Part shown: in pieces, positions 52,805 to 60,451 of the stretch
Layout: the number at the start of each line of letters is the position of its first letter
Numbering within the stretch: position 1 is the first letter of the stretch
Source: JBMDXB01 sp048594885
GTDB lineage: Bacteria; Acidobacteriota; Vicinamibacteria; Vicinamibacterales; 2-12-FULL-66-21
Length of the DNA: 64,000 nucleotides
Reading direction: 5' to 3'
NCBI GenBank assembly: GCA_048594885.1
Contig: JBMDXB010000141.1
Location: 62,001-126,000 of the forward strand
The notes under the pieces: model-generated
What the model was told of the DNA's origin: nothing
The model's database searches: none
The model's input: only the letters and a program-made list of their open reading frames with translations
Translations under genes and position numbers: made by a program

Positions 52805-53146
52805 CTACGACTGCCGTCCGTACCGATCCTCGATCCGCACGACGTCGTCGAGCTCCGGCGTCGACACCTCGAAGATGTCGCAGTCGGTGACGGCGGTCAT
52901 GCGGTGGACCGTGCCCGGTGTGATGTGGACCGCCTCGCCCGGCTTCATCTCGCGCTTGACGAGCGAGTCCCCTTCCTTGATCTCGAACAGCATGTTGCCG
53001 GACCAGAGGAAGATCGTCTCGTCCTTCTTGTTGTGGTACTGCAGGCTGAGCGCATGGCCGGCATTGACGTGAATCAGCTTGCCCACGTAGCGTTCGGTCT
53101 TCGCCCAGTGCAGCTCGTATCCCCAGGGTTTTTCGACGCGTGTCAT
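52805..53146 (-). CDS. Cupin, mannose-6-phosphate isomerase type II-like
   Basis: Single-domain cupin of 113 residues. It begins TRVEKPWGYELHWAKTERYVGKLI, with metal-binding motifs HALSLQYHNKKDETIFLWSGN and GEAVHITPGTVHRM. The PWGYE and LSLQYH parts resemble the C-terminal phosphomannose isomerase domain of bifunctional sugar enzymes. A free-standing form could isomerise a sugar phosphate or act as a binding protein. ATG 53146 is chosen because it precedes the conserved start. Confidence 0.78.
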   Translation of the reverse strand: MTRVEKPWGYELHWAKTERYVGKLIHVNAGHALSLQYHNKKDETIFLWSGNMLFEIKEGDSLVKREMKPGEAVHITPGTVHRMTAVTDCDIFEVSTPELDDVVRIEDRYGRQS

Positions 53147-53174
53147 GTTGTGAATCTCTCTGTGTGATTTGATT

Positions 53175-53229
53175 CGTAGGGGCCGGGCTTGCCCGGCCCA
53201 CCGCGGGCGGATCACGCTCCGCCCCTACG
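53175..53229. repeat. Palindromic element with CGTAGGGGC ends at ptsI
   Basis: 55 bases with 9-base inverted ends (CGTAGGGGC and GCCCCTACG) around two hairpins, GGGCCGGGCTTGCCCGGCCC and GGGCGGATCACGCTCCGCCC. The ptsI stop TAG (53227-53225) is in the right-hand end. This is the clearest full-length copy of the family. Confidence 0.88.
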
Positions 53230-54955
53230 TCTGTGTTTTCGTCATCTCCCCTCGCACCGCGTTCTCGACGTCGGCAGCCGTCTTCGCGCGCAGCGCATGC
53301 CGTGCGACGGCGGTCGCGTCGGCAGAGCTCAGATCACGAATAACGCGCTTGGCGAGCGGGATCGCGGTAGGCGCCATGCTGAACTCGGTGATGCCAAGGC
53401 CGACGAGCAGCGTCAGCAGCACGGGATCGGCGGCGATCTCTCCACACACCGCGACCGGGATGCCGTGGCGCCGCGCGGCGCGCGCGACGAGGCGCAGCGT
53501 CCGGATGATGGCCGGATGAAACGGCTCGTACATCCGCGATACGCGATCGTCCGTCCGATCGACGGCGAGCGTGTACTGGATCAGGTCGTTGGTGCCGATG
53601 CTGAAGAAGTCGGCTTCGGCGGCGAGCAGATCGGCCGTGACGGCCGCCGACGGCACCTCGATCATGACGCCGACGGGCACCTTCGGCACATTGACGCCGC
53701 GGGCGCGCAGCGCCGCGGCGGCACGTTCGACGGCGGCGTGGGCGGCGCGGAGCTCCTCGACACCCGAGACGAACGGAAACATGATTCGCATCGGCCCGTG
53801 CGTGGCCGCGCGCAGCAGCGCGCGAAGCTGCGCCTCGAAGATTTCGCCGAGCGTCAGCATCAGCCGGACACCGCGCAGGCCGAGCGGCGCGCGCGCGCCT
53901 TCGACCGCCGCGTCCTCGAGCCGTAGCTGCGCTTCGCTGACGTCGAACGTCCTGATGGTCACGCGCCCGGGCGCCATCGACTCGACGAGCCGGCGATAGG
54001 CGCCGTACTGCGACTCCTCGGTCAGCGCCGCCTGCCCGCCTTCGGCAAGGAGGAACTCGGATCGGAACAGGCCAATGCCGTCCGCGCCGGCGTCTGTGGC
54101 TCGCTTCACATCGGCCGGCGCCTGGACGTTCGCCTCGAGCCGGATGCTGACGCCGTCGGCCGTCACCGCGGCCACCTGCCGATATTGGTCGAGCGCCTGC
54201 TCGTACGCGATGCGTTGCTCCTGCCGCTTGCACAGCCGCCGCAACGTGTCTTCGTCCGGATCGACGACGACCTCGCCCGTCTTCCCGTCAACGGCCACGA
54301 GCGCGCCCGGCGGGATCACCGTCGTGGCGGCGCGCAGGCCGGCCACCGCGGGCACGTGGATCGAGCGCGCGAGGATTGCCGTGTGGTAGGTCCAGCTGCC
54401 GGTGTCGCTGATGACCGCGGCGAGCCGCGGCCAGTCGAGCTGCGCGATCACCGACGGCGTGATCTCGTCGCCGACGAGCACCAGCGGTCCTTCGACGTCC
54501 TTCAGCAGATCCGCCGGATCACCGGACGCGCGCAGGTTCATGCACAGCCGCCCGACGACGTCGGCGACGTCTCCCTTGCGTTCGCGCAGGTAGGAATCGT
54601 GCGCCTGATCGAACAGCGACGAGATCTGTTCGAGCGCCCGTTGCAGCGCGGACTCGGCATTCAGATGGTCGCTGCGGATAATCTCCCGGGCGCGCGCCAC
54701 CAGCATCTCGTCGTCCAGCATCAGGAGCTGCGCGTCGAAGAGATACGCGTGATCGGCGCCGGCGCCGGCGGAGATGCGCTCCTTGATGTGCTCGAGCTGG
54801 CTGCGCGACTGCGCGCGGGCGTCGTCCAGCCGCCGCAGCTCGCGCGGCACGAGCGCCTCGGGGACGCGGAAGTGCACGTCGCGAATGCCATGCCTCAGCA
54901 CCAGGGCCTTGCCGACGCCGATGCCGGGCGACACGCCGAGTCCTTTCAACTGCAC
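53225..54955 (-). CDS. ptsI: PTS enzyme I (phosphoenolpyruvate-protein phosphotransferase)
   Basis: Transfers phosphate from PEP to HPr. The 576 residues include the HPr-binding and phospho-His domain, with the active His in TGSWTYHTAILARSIHVPAV, and the PEP-binding barrel with GADGIGLFRSEFLL, FSIGTNDLIQYTLAVDR and the catalytic Cys in VAVCGEIAAD. The phospho-His site reads TYHT rather than the more usual TSHT/TSHA. GTG 54955 is chosen because it starts directly with the conserved LKGLGVSPGIGVGKA; it overlaps HPr by 10 bases. Confidence 0.93.
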   Translation of the reverse strand: MQLKGLGVSPGIGVGKALVLRHGIRDVHFRVPEALVPRELRRLDDARAQSRSQLEHIKERISAGAGADHAYLFDAQLLMLDDEMLVARAREIIRSDHLNAESALQRALEQISSLFDQAHDSYLRERKGDVADVVGRLCMNLRASGDPADLLKDVEGPLVLVGDEITPSVIAQLDWPRLAAVISDTGSWTYHTAILARSIHVPAVAGLRAATTVIPPGALVAVDGKTGEVVVDPDEDTLRRLCKRQEQRIAYEQALDQYRQVAAVTADGVSIRLEANVQAPADVKRATDAGADGIGLFRSEFLLAEGGQAALTEESQYGAYRRLVESMAPGRVTIRTFDVSEAQLRLEDAAVEGARAPLGLRGVRLMLTLGEIFEAQLRALLRAATHGPMRIMFPFVSGVEELRAAHAAVERAAAALRARGVNVPKVPVGVMIEVPSAAVTADLLAAEADFFSIGTNDLIQYTLAVDRTDDRVSRMYEPFHPAIIRTLRLVARAARRHGIPVAVCGEIAADPVLLTLLVGLGITEFSMAPTAIPLAKRVIRDLSSADATAVARHALRAKTAADVENAVRGEMTKTQT

Positions 54956-55245
54956 GGTTCGCCTCGAGCCCCGTGGAGGGGTGCCTCGTCCAGGCCGCGG
55001 CGGACGAGCGCGCACAGCGCCTCGAGCGCGTCCGCTTCGCCCGGCCCGTCGGTCGTGATCGTGATCTCGCTGCCCTGCGCCGCCGCGAGCAGCAGCAGGC
55101 CCATGATGCTCTTGCCGTCGATCTCACGCCCGCCGCGCGCGACTTTCACGCGGCACTCGAACGCCGACGCCGCGTGAACGAACCGCGCCGCGGCGCGCGC
55201 GTGCAGGCCGAGCGGGTTGACGATCGTGACGCGGCACGACGTCAC
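54946..55245 (-). CDS. ptsH: HPr phosphocarrier protein
   Basis: Small phosphocarrier of 99 residues. With GTG 55245 as start, the active His is exactly residue 15 (NPLGLHARAA) and the regulatory Ser exactly residue 46 (DGKSIMGLL), which confirms the start. The Ser is the target of the HprK encoded upstream. GTG overlaps the EIIA stop (GTGA), and its end overlaps ptsI. Confidence 0.93.
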   Translation of the reverse strand: MTSCRVTIVNPLGLHARAAARFVHAASAFECRVKVARGGREIDGKSIMGLLLLAAAQGSEITITTDGPGEADALEALCALVRRGLDEAPLHGARGEPCS

Positions 55246-55673
55246 GTCTTCTCGCCCCGCAGGAGGTCGGACGCCACCCAGATCGCATTCCGCCCGTGCT
55301 CGCGCATCTCGCGCGCGAGCTCGAGCAGGTTCTGCGGCTTCGGCGGACGCGCGAGCTTGATCAGCATCGGCAGGCTGACGCCGGTGATCACCTCGACGTG
55401 CGGGCTCACGTAGGTGACCGCCAGGTTTGCCGGCGTGCCGCCGAACATGTCCGTGAGCACGAGAACGTCGGCCGGCTCGTCGGCGGTGCCTCCCGCCGAC
55501 ACGCCCACTCGTTCGATCGCCCGGCCGATCTCCTCCCGCGCGTGATCGACATCGTCGTGCCACCCGATCGACACGGCGGCGAACTGCGGCAGGTCGCCGA
55601 CGATCATCTCGGCCGAGTTGACCAGTTCGGTGGCCAATTGCCCGTGCGTCACGACCACGACCCCCAATTTCAT
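55242..55673 (-). CDS. PTS EIIA, mannose type
   Basis: EIIA domain of 143 residues from the mannose family. His10 in VVVVTHGQLATELV is the phospho-acceptor. VLVLTDMFGGTPANLAV is the family's second motif. There is no EIIB, EIIC or EIID nearby, so it likely signals phosphorylation state instead of feeding a permease. Confidence 0.9.
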   Translation of the reverse strand: MKLGVVVVTHGQLATELVNSAEMIVGDLPQFAAVSIGWHDDVDHAREEIGRAIERVGVSAGGTADEPADVLVLTDMFGGTPANLAVTYVSPHVEVITGVSLPMLIKLARPPKPQNLLELAREMREHGRNAIWVASDLLRGEKT

Positions 55674-55675
55674 TA

Positions 55676-55772
55676 TTCACTCCGCTCGCGCGGGGCCCCG
55701 TTCCCTCCCCACGCTCGCTGCGCGCTCGGGCCGCCGCTGCGCGGCGGTTCCCTCCGGCCCTCGCTTGCCGCA
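55676..55772. repeat. GC-rich micro-palindromes before rapZ end
   Basis: The gap between rapZ and EIIA is made of mini-palindromes such as CGGGGCCCCG and CCGCCGCTGCGCGGCGG. It resembles the pal-cpoB gap in style, though not in sequence. Confidence 0.6.
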
Positions 55773-56687
55773 TCAATCACTGGCGATATCTCGGTGTTTG
55801 ACGCGGACCGCCACGCCGCGCAGGCCTGCGAGGCCCTTCTTGAGCGCCTCGGCCACCGCGACGGAACGATGGCGGCCACCGGTACAGCCGATTCCGATCG
55901 TCAGGTATGCCTTTCCCTCGTGCACATACTGCGGGATGAGAAACCGCAGCAGGTTGAGCGTGTGGTCGAGAAACTGCTGCGTGCCCTTGGCGCGATCGAG
56001 GTAGCGCACGACCTGCTTGTCGCGCCCGGTGAACGCGCGCAGCGACGGCACGAAGTGCGGGTTCGGCAGGAAGCGCACGTCGAACAGCAGGTCCGAATCC
56101 ACCGGAATGCCGTGCTTGAAGCCGAAGCTGAGGATCGTGACGGCGAGTTCCTTGCCGGGCACGCGTCCGCTGGCCACGCCCGTGAACGTGTGGCGCAGCT
56201 CGTGGACCGTCATCGCCGACGTATCGATGATGTGATCCGCCATGCGGCGGATCGGCCGCATCGCCGCACGCTCCTCCCTGATTCCCTCGACCGCCGACCG
56301 ATCCGGCGCCAGCGGATGCGGGCGGCGCGTCTCGCTGAATCGCCGGACGAGCGACGCTTCGGACGACTCGAGGAAGATGAGGACGGGGTTCAGGTTCCGC
56401 ATCGCCTGGAGCCGCCGGTACACCGCCGGGAACTCCTGTAGCATCGAGCCCTCGCGGACGTCGACGACGACGGCGGCGCGCGCGATGTCGGATCCGGCGC
56501 GCAGCGTCAGCTCCGCGAGCATCGGCAGCAGCGCGATCGGCAGGTTGTCGACACAGAAGTAGCCCAGATCCTCGAGCGCGCGGATGGCCTGCGATTTGCC
56601 CGACCCGGACAGCCCCGTGAGCACGACGAAGCGCGACGCCACGGCGGTGCGCGCGGCGCGCCTCGGACTGTGGCGCCGCTCACGCAT
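55773..56687 (-). CDS. rapZ: RapZ-type nucleotide-binding protein
   Basis: P-loop protein of 304 residues; in Escherichia coli RapZ guides RNase E to the GlmZ sRNA to control glucosamine-6-phosphate synthesis. It has VVLTGLSGSGKSQAIRALEDLGYFCVDNLP (Walker A), FLESSEASLVRRFSETRRPHPL and GIGCTGGRHRSVAVAEAL. Its ATG shares one base with the hprK stop. Position next to hprK and HPr is common in other bacteria and supports a signalling role. About 17 N-terminal residues before the P-loop region are basic and may be partly extra. Confidence 0.93.
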   Translation of the reverse strand: MRERRHSPRRAARTAVASRFVVLTGLSGSGKSQAIRALEDLGYFCVDNLPIALLPMLAELTLRAGSDIARAAVVVDVREGSMLQEFPAVYRRLQAMRNLNPVLIFLESSEASLVRRFSETRRPHPLAPDRSAVEGIREERAAMRPIRRMADHIIDTSAMTVHELRHTFTGVASGRVPGKELAVTILSFGFKHGIPVDSDLLFDVRFLPNPHFVPSLRAFTGRDKQVVRYLDRAKGTQQFLDHTLNLLRFLIPQYVHEGKAYLTIGIGCTGGRHRSVAVAEALKKGLAGLRGVAVRVKHRDIASD

Positions 56688-57685
56688 CAGAGATCGTCCC
56701 CATGCTCGTGTTCAGGCTCGAGCGCGCGCGGCGCCGGTTCGAGCCGCTGGTTCAACCGATCGACGAGCCGGCGGGCCGCATGGTGTCCTCTGGTGCGGAG
56801 AAGCTGGTTGCGCGCGGCCACTTCGACGAGCATCGCCACGTTGCGGCCGGGCGCCACCGGCATGCGGATCATCGGCACCTTCACGCCGAGGTTCTCGTAG
56901 AACTCGTCGTCGATGCCGAGACGGTCGTATTCGTGGCCCGCCTCCCAGCGTTCGAGCTGCACGACGAGCTCGACGCGCTTCGACGTCCGCGTCGACGCCA
57001 CGCCGAACAGATCCTGCACGTTCATCAGCCCGAGGCCGCGTATCTCCATGTGATGGCGCGTCAGTTCCGGGCAGGTGCCGATGAGGAACGACTGCGCGCG
57101 GCAGCGCAGCTCGACGGCATCGTCGGCGACGAGCCGATGACCGCGGACGACGAGATCGAGGGCGCATTCGCTCTTGCCGATGCCGCTGTCGCCGACGATC
57201 AGCACGCCGAGCCCGAGGATGTCCATCAGCACGCCGTGGACCACGCCGCGCGCGGCCAGGTAGGTGTCGAGCAGCGCCGACAGCCCTGCCATCGCCTCGG
57301 GCGTCGCGGCGCGCGTCCTGAGCAGCGGCACGCGGAGCCGGTCTGACTCGGCGATCGTTTCGGGTGAAGGCATGTGGCCGTCGGTGATGACCACACACGG
57401 CAGATCGTGCGCGAGCACGCGGCGCATGACCGCGGTGCGCTCCGCCGGCGGCAGCGTCTCGAGGTAGCGGATCTCGCTCTCGCCGAACACCAGCACGCGG
57501 CCGTTGCGCAGGTAGGCGTCGAACCCCGACAGCGCCAGGCCGGTCTTCTGCGGATGCGGGATCGTGATGCGGCGGTCCGTTCCGGCAGCCCCGGCGAGCA
57601 CCTCGAGATCGAGAGCGCGCGAGTCCGCGAGATCGCGCAGGACGGTCGCCACGGTGACGCCGTGCGACGGCGCCGTCTCGGTCAT
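56687..57685 (-). CDS. hprK: HPr kinase/phosphorylase
   Basis: Bifunctional enzyme that phosphorylates or dephosphorylates Ser46 of HPr. The 332 residues include HGVLMDILGLGVLIVGDSGIGKS with the P-loop GDSGIGKS at 165-172, the HprK signature MEIRGLGLMNVQDLFG, and the C-terminal VPMIRMPVAPGRNVAMLVE. It marks a PTS that is controlled by metabolite sensing. The C-terminal 35 residues are Arg/His-rich. Confidence 0.95.
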   Translation of the reverse strand: MTETAPSHGVTVATVLRDLADSRALDLEVLAGAAGTDRRITIPHPQKTGLALSGFDAYLRNGRVLVFGESEIRYLETLPPAERTAVMRRVLAHDLPCVVITDGHMPSPETIAESDRLRVPLLRTRAATPEAMAGLSALLDTYLAARGVVHGVLMDILGLGVLIVGDSGIGKSECALDLVVRGHRLVADDAVELRCRAQSFLIGTCPELTRHHMEIRGLGLMNVQDLFGVASTRTSKRVELVVQLERWEAGHEYDRLGIDDEFYENLGVKVPMIRMPVAPGRNVAMLVEVAARNQLLRTRGHHAARRLVDRLNQRLEPAPRALEPEHEHGDDL

Positions 57686-57703
57686 GAGCAGATTCTAACG
57701 GCG

Positions 57704-58249
57704 CTACTCCGGTTCGATCAGCCCGAAGTTGCCGTCCTTGCGCCGGTAGACGATGCTGACGGCGTCGGAGTCGGCGTTGCGGAAGACGATGAACGTCTCC
57801 GGGCCTTCCTCGACGCGCAGCGCCGCGTCCTCCGGCAACATCGGCTTCACTTCGTACCGCCGGGCGCGGATGATCCGTCGCGGCGCCGGAGCGGCCGCGG
57901 CCGCTTCCGCCGGCGGCGTGCCGGGCGGGACCAGCCGCCGGCCGGAGCTGTGCCGCTTGCGGCCGTCCCACTTCCCTTTCAGCTTCTGCGCCTGCTGCGC
58001 GATCTTCTCGGCAGCCAGCCGCAGCGAGAGCGGCCAGCCGTTGGCTTCGCCCGTGCCGCGGAGCACGTGATCGCCGCGGGCGTGAATCACGATCTCGCTC
58101 AGATGACGGTACTTCTCTTTGGTGAGGGTGACCGTGGCCGACATCGCCGCGTCGTTCAACACGCGCGCGAGCCGGGCCAGCCTGCGATCGATGAGCTGCC
58201 GGAGCGGAGCGGTCACCTCCACGTGCCGGCCTGTGATGTCGAGTCGCAT
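57704..58249 (-). CDS. hpf: Ribosome hibernation factor HPF, long form
   Basis: Long HPF of 181 residues, which pairs 70S ribosomes into inactive 100S dimers. The N-terminal domain (about 1-105) has MRLDITGRHVEVTAPLRQLI and VTLTKEKYRHLSEIVIHARG. An Ala/Pro linker leads to the C-terminal dimerisation domain (about 125-181) with KPMLPEDAALRVEEGPETFIVFRN. It lies 9 bases after rpoN, a classical pairing. Confidence 0.94.
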   Translation of the reverse strand: MRLDITGRHVEVTAPLRQLIDRRLARLARVLNDAAMSATVTLTKEKYRHLSEIVIHARGDHVLRGTGEANGWPLSLRLAAEKIAQQAQKLKGKWDGRKRHSSGRRLVPPGTPPAEAAAAAPAPRRIIRARRYEVKPMLPEDAALRVEEGPETFIVFRNADSDAVSIVYRRKDGNFGLIEPE

Positions 58250-58258
58250 GATGTGAAA

Positions 58259-59686
58259 CTAAAACAGCACCTTGCGCTGATTCGATGTGGGGATCTTCAG
58301 CTCCTCGCGGTACTTCGCAATCGTGCGCCGCGCGAGCATCAGCCCCTCCTTCTGCAGAATGCTGACGATCTTCGAATCGCTGAGCGGTTTCCGTGGATCT
58401 TCGTTCTCGATGATCTTGCGGATGCGCTGCTTGATGGTGACCGACGAGACGCTGTCCCCGTACGAGCTGCTGATGCCGCTGTGGAAGAAGAACTTCATCT
58501 CGAACACGCCCTGGGGCGTGTGCATGTACTTGTTGTTCACCACGCGGCTGACCGTCGACTCGTGCATGCCGATGTCGTTGGCCACGTCCCGGAGCACCAG
58601 CGGGCGCAGATGCTCGATGCCGTGATCGAGGAACTCGCGCTGGAAGTTGATGATGCTGGTGGCGACCTTGTGGATCGTCTTCTGCCGTTGATCGACGGAC
58701 TTGATCAGCCACAGCGCCGAACGGAACTTGTCCTTGACGTAGGCGCGCGTCTCGTCGCTGGACTCGCCGCCGCTCTTGTCGAGCAGCCGGCGGTACACCG
58801 GGCTGATCCGCAATTGCGGCAGCCCCTCCTCGTTCAGCGCCGCGACGTACTGATCCTCGACCTTGACGACGTAGACGTCGGGGATCACGTACTGCGACTG
58901 CGAGGGGTTGTAGCGGCTGCCCGGCTTCGGATCGAGATTGCGGATGATCTCGACGTGCTCCTTCAGATCCTCGAGCGACATCCCGAGCTTCCGCGCGATT
59001 TCCGGCACCTGGTGGTTCTGCAGCAGGCGCAGGTGCTCGGTGACGATCTTCTCGGTCGGCGTGCCCTCGAGCCCGAGATGGCGGAGCTGCAGCCAGAGGC
59101 ACTCCTGCAGGTCGCGCGCGGCGACGCCAATCGGATCGAAGGTCTGAATGTGCTGCAGCGCGCGCTCGACTTCCGCCACCGGCCAGTCGCCCATCGCCGC
59201 GATCTCCTCGACCGACGCCACGAGGTAGCCGTCGTCATCGAGGTTGCCGATGATCGCTCCGCCGATCTCCTTCAGCAGCTCGTCGCTCGTCTGGAGCGAC
59301 AGTTGCCAGAGGAGATGATCCGCGAGCGACGCCGCGGTCGACAGCGTGTTCTCGATTGGCGGCAGCTCCTTGACTTCCTGCGGCTGCCGCGAGCGATAGC
59401 CGTCGTCGAGATAATCGCCGAAGAAATACTCGTAGTCGGCGTCGTCCCACGTGTCCGGCTTTTCAGGCGTCGGCTGTTCGGCGGCTTTGTCGGCCTGCTG
59501 CGCTTCGGCGGGCTGCAGTTCCTCGGTGGGCACTTCCTCCAGCAGCGGATTCTCGACCATCTCCTGATTCAGAAGGTCGGCCAGCTCGAGTGTCGACATC
59601 GGCAGCAGCTTGATCGCCTGCTGCAGCGACGGTGTGAGGATGAGCTTTTGAACGAGCTTGGTGTGGAGCTTCTGCTGGATCGCCAT
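58259..59686 (-). CDS. rpoN: RNA polymerase sigma-54 factor
   Basis: Sigma-54 of 475 residues. Region I (about 1-50: LILTPSLQQAIKLLPMSTLEL) binds activators, an acidic region II follows (about 55-105), then the core-binding domain and the DNA-binding part with the RpoN box ARRTIAKYREELKIP at 452-466. Enhancer-dependent genes should therefore exist elsewhere. It begins the leftward rpoN-hpf-hprK-rapZ-EIIA-HPr-EI group. Confidence 0.96.
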   Translation of the reverse strand: MAIQQKLHTKLVQKLILTPSLQQAIKLLPMSTLELADLLNQEMVENPLLEEVPTEELQPAEAQQADKAAEQPTPEKPDTWDDADYEYFFGDYLDDGYRSRQPQEVKELPPIENTLSTAASLADHLLWQLSLQTSDELLKEIGGAIIGNLDDDGYLVASVEEIAAMGDWPVAEVERALQHIQTFDPIGVAARDLQECLWLQLRHLGLEGTPTEKIVTEHLRLLQNHQVPEIARKLGMSLEDLKEHVEIIRNLDPKPGSRYNPSQSQYVIPDVYVVKVEDQYVAALNEEGLPQLRISPVYRRLLDKSGGESSDETRAYVKDKFRSALWLIKSVDQRQKTIHKVATSIINFQREFLDHGIEHLRPLVLRDVANDIGMHESTVSRVVNNKYMHTPQGVFEMKFFFHSGISSSYGDSVSSVTIKQRIRKIIENEDPRKPLSDSKIVSILQKEGLMLARRTIAKYREELKIPTSNQRKVLF

Positions 59687-59725
59687 TGGGTCACGGCCGG
59701 CTCAGGCCCGGCTCTTCAATCAATC

Positions 59726-60451
59726 TTAGTCCAATCGGAACTCGGCGCCGAGATAAATGCGTTTCACCTCATCGTCGGCGGCGAGGCTCTCGGGCGTTCC
59801 GCTGCGGAAAATCACGCCGTCGTGGACGATGTACGCGCGGTCGGTGATGCGCAGGGTCTCGCGAACGTTGTGGTCGGTGACGAGCACGCCGATGCCGCGG
59901 GCTTTCAAGTGGAAGATGATCTTCTGGATGTCCGTCACGGCGATCGGATCGATGCCGGCGAACGGCTCGTCGAGCAGCATGAACAGCGGTGAGACCACCA
60001 GCGCGCGCGTAATCTCGACGCGGCGGCGCTCGCCGCCCGACAGCGTGTAGGCAGGCGCCTTGGCGAGCGGCGTCAGCCCCAGCTCGGCCAGCAGCTCCCG
60101 CAGCCGCGCTCGCCGCGTGGCGCCGTCCAGACCGAGCGTCTCGAGAATCGCGTTGATGTTCTTCTCGACCGTGAGGCCGCGGAAGATCGATGGCTCCTGC
60201 GGCAGGTAGCCGATGCCCTTGCGCGCCCGCACGTACATCGGATCGTCCGTCACGTCGGCGCCGTCGAGCAGCACGCGCCCCGAGTCGGGAGCCGTCAGCC
60301 CGACGACCATCGAGAACGTCGTCGTCTTCCCCGCGCCGTTGGGGCCGAGCAGGCCGACCACCTCGCCGGAGGCGATCTCGAGGTTGACGCCCCTGACGAC
60401 GGTGCGGCCGCTGTAGGACTTCGTGAGATCGCGGGTGCGCAGCGTCGCCAT
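59726..60451 (-). CDS. lptB: LPS export ATPase LptB
   Basis: ABC ATPase of 241 residues that drives LPS extraction by LptFG. Walker A is GPNGAGKTTTFSMVVGL, the LptB-typical IGYLPQEPSIFRGLTVEKN follows, then the signature LSGGERRRVEIT and Walker B LLDEPFAGIDPIAV. It starts on the base next to the stop of the upstream gene, so both are made together. Its partner permease is the fused LptFG. Confidence 0.96.
   Translation of the reverse strand: MATLRTRDLTKSYSGRTVVRGVNLEIASGEVVGLLGPNGAGKTTTFSMVVGLTAPDSGRVLLDGADVTDDPMYVRARKGIGYLPQEPSIFRGLTVEKNINAILETLGLDGATRRARLRELLAELGLTPLAKAPAYTLSGGERRRVEITRALVVSPLFMLLDEPFAGIDPIAVTDIQKIIFHLKARGIGVLVTDHNVRETLRITDRAYIVHDGVIFRSGTPESLAADDEVKRIYLGAEFRLD

Noticed and set aside
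56712..59102. 796-codon open frame in another frame on the same strand as hprK-rpoN
   Set aside because: The product is Arg/Gly/Ala-rich without motifs, whereas the overlapping hprK, hpf and rpoN frames have full family signatures.
57374..59992. 872-codon open frame antisense to hprK, hpf and rpoN
   Set aside because: It covers three well-supported genes on the other strand and encodes a low-complexity Arg/Leu/Asp-rich chain.
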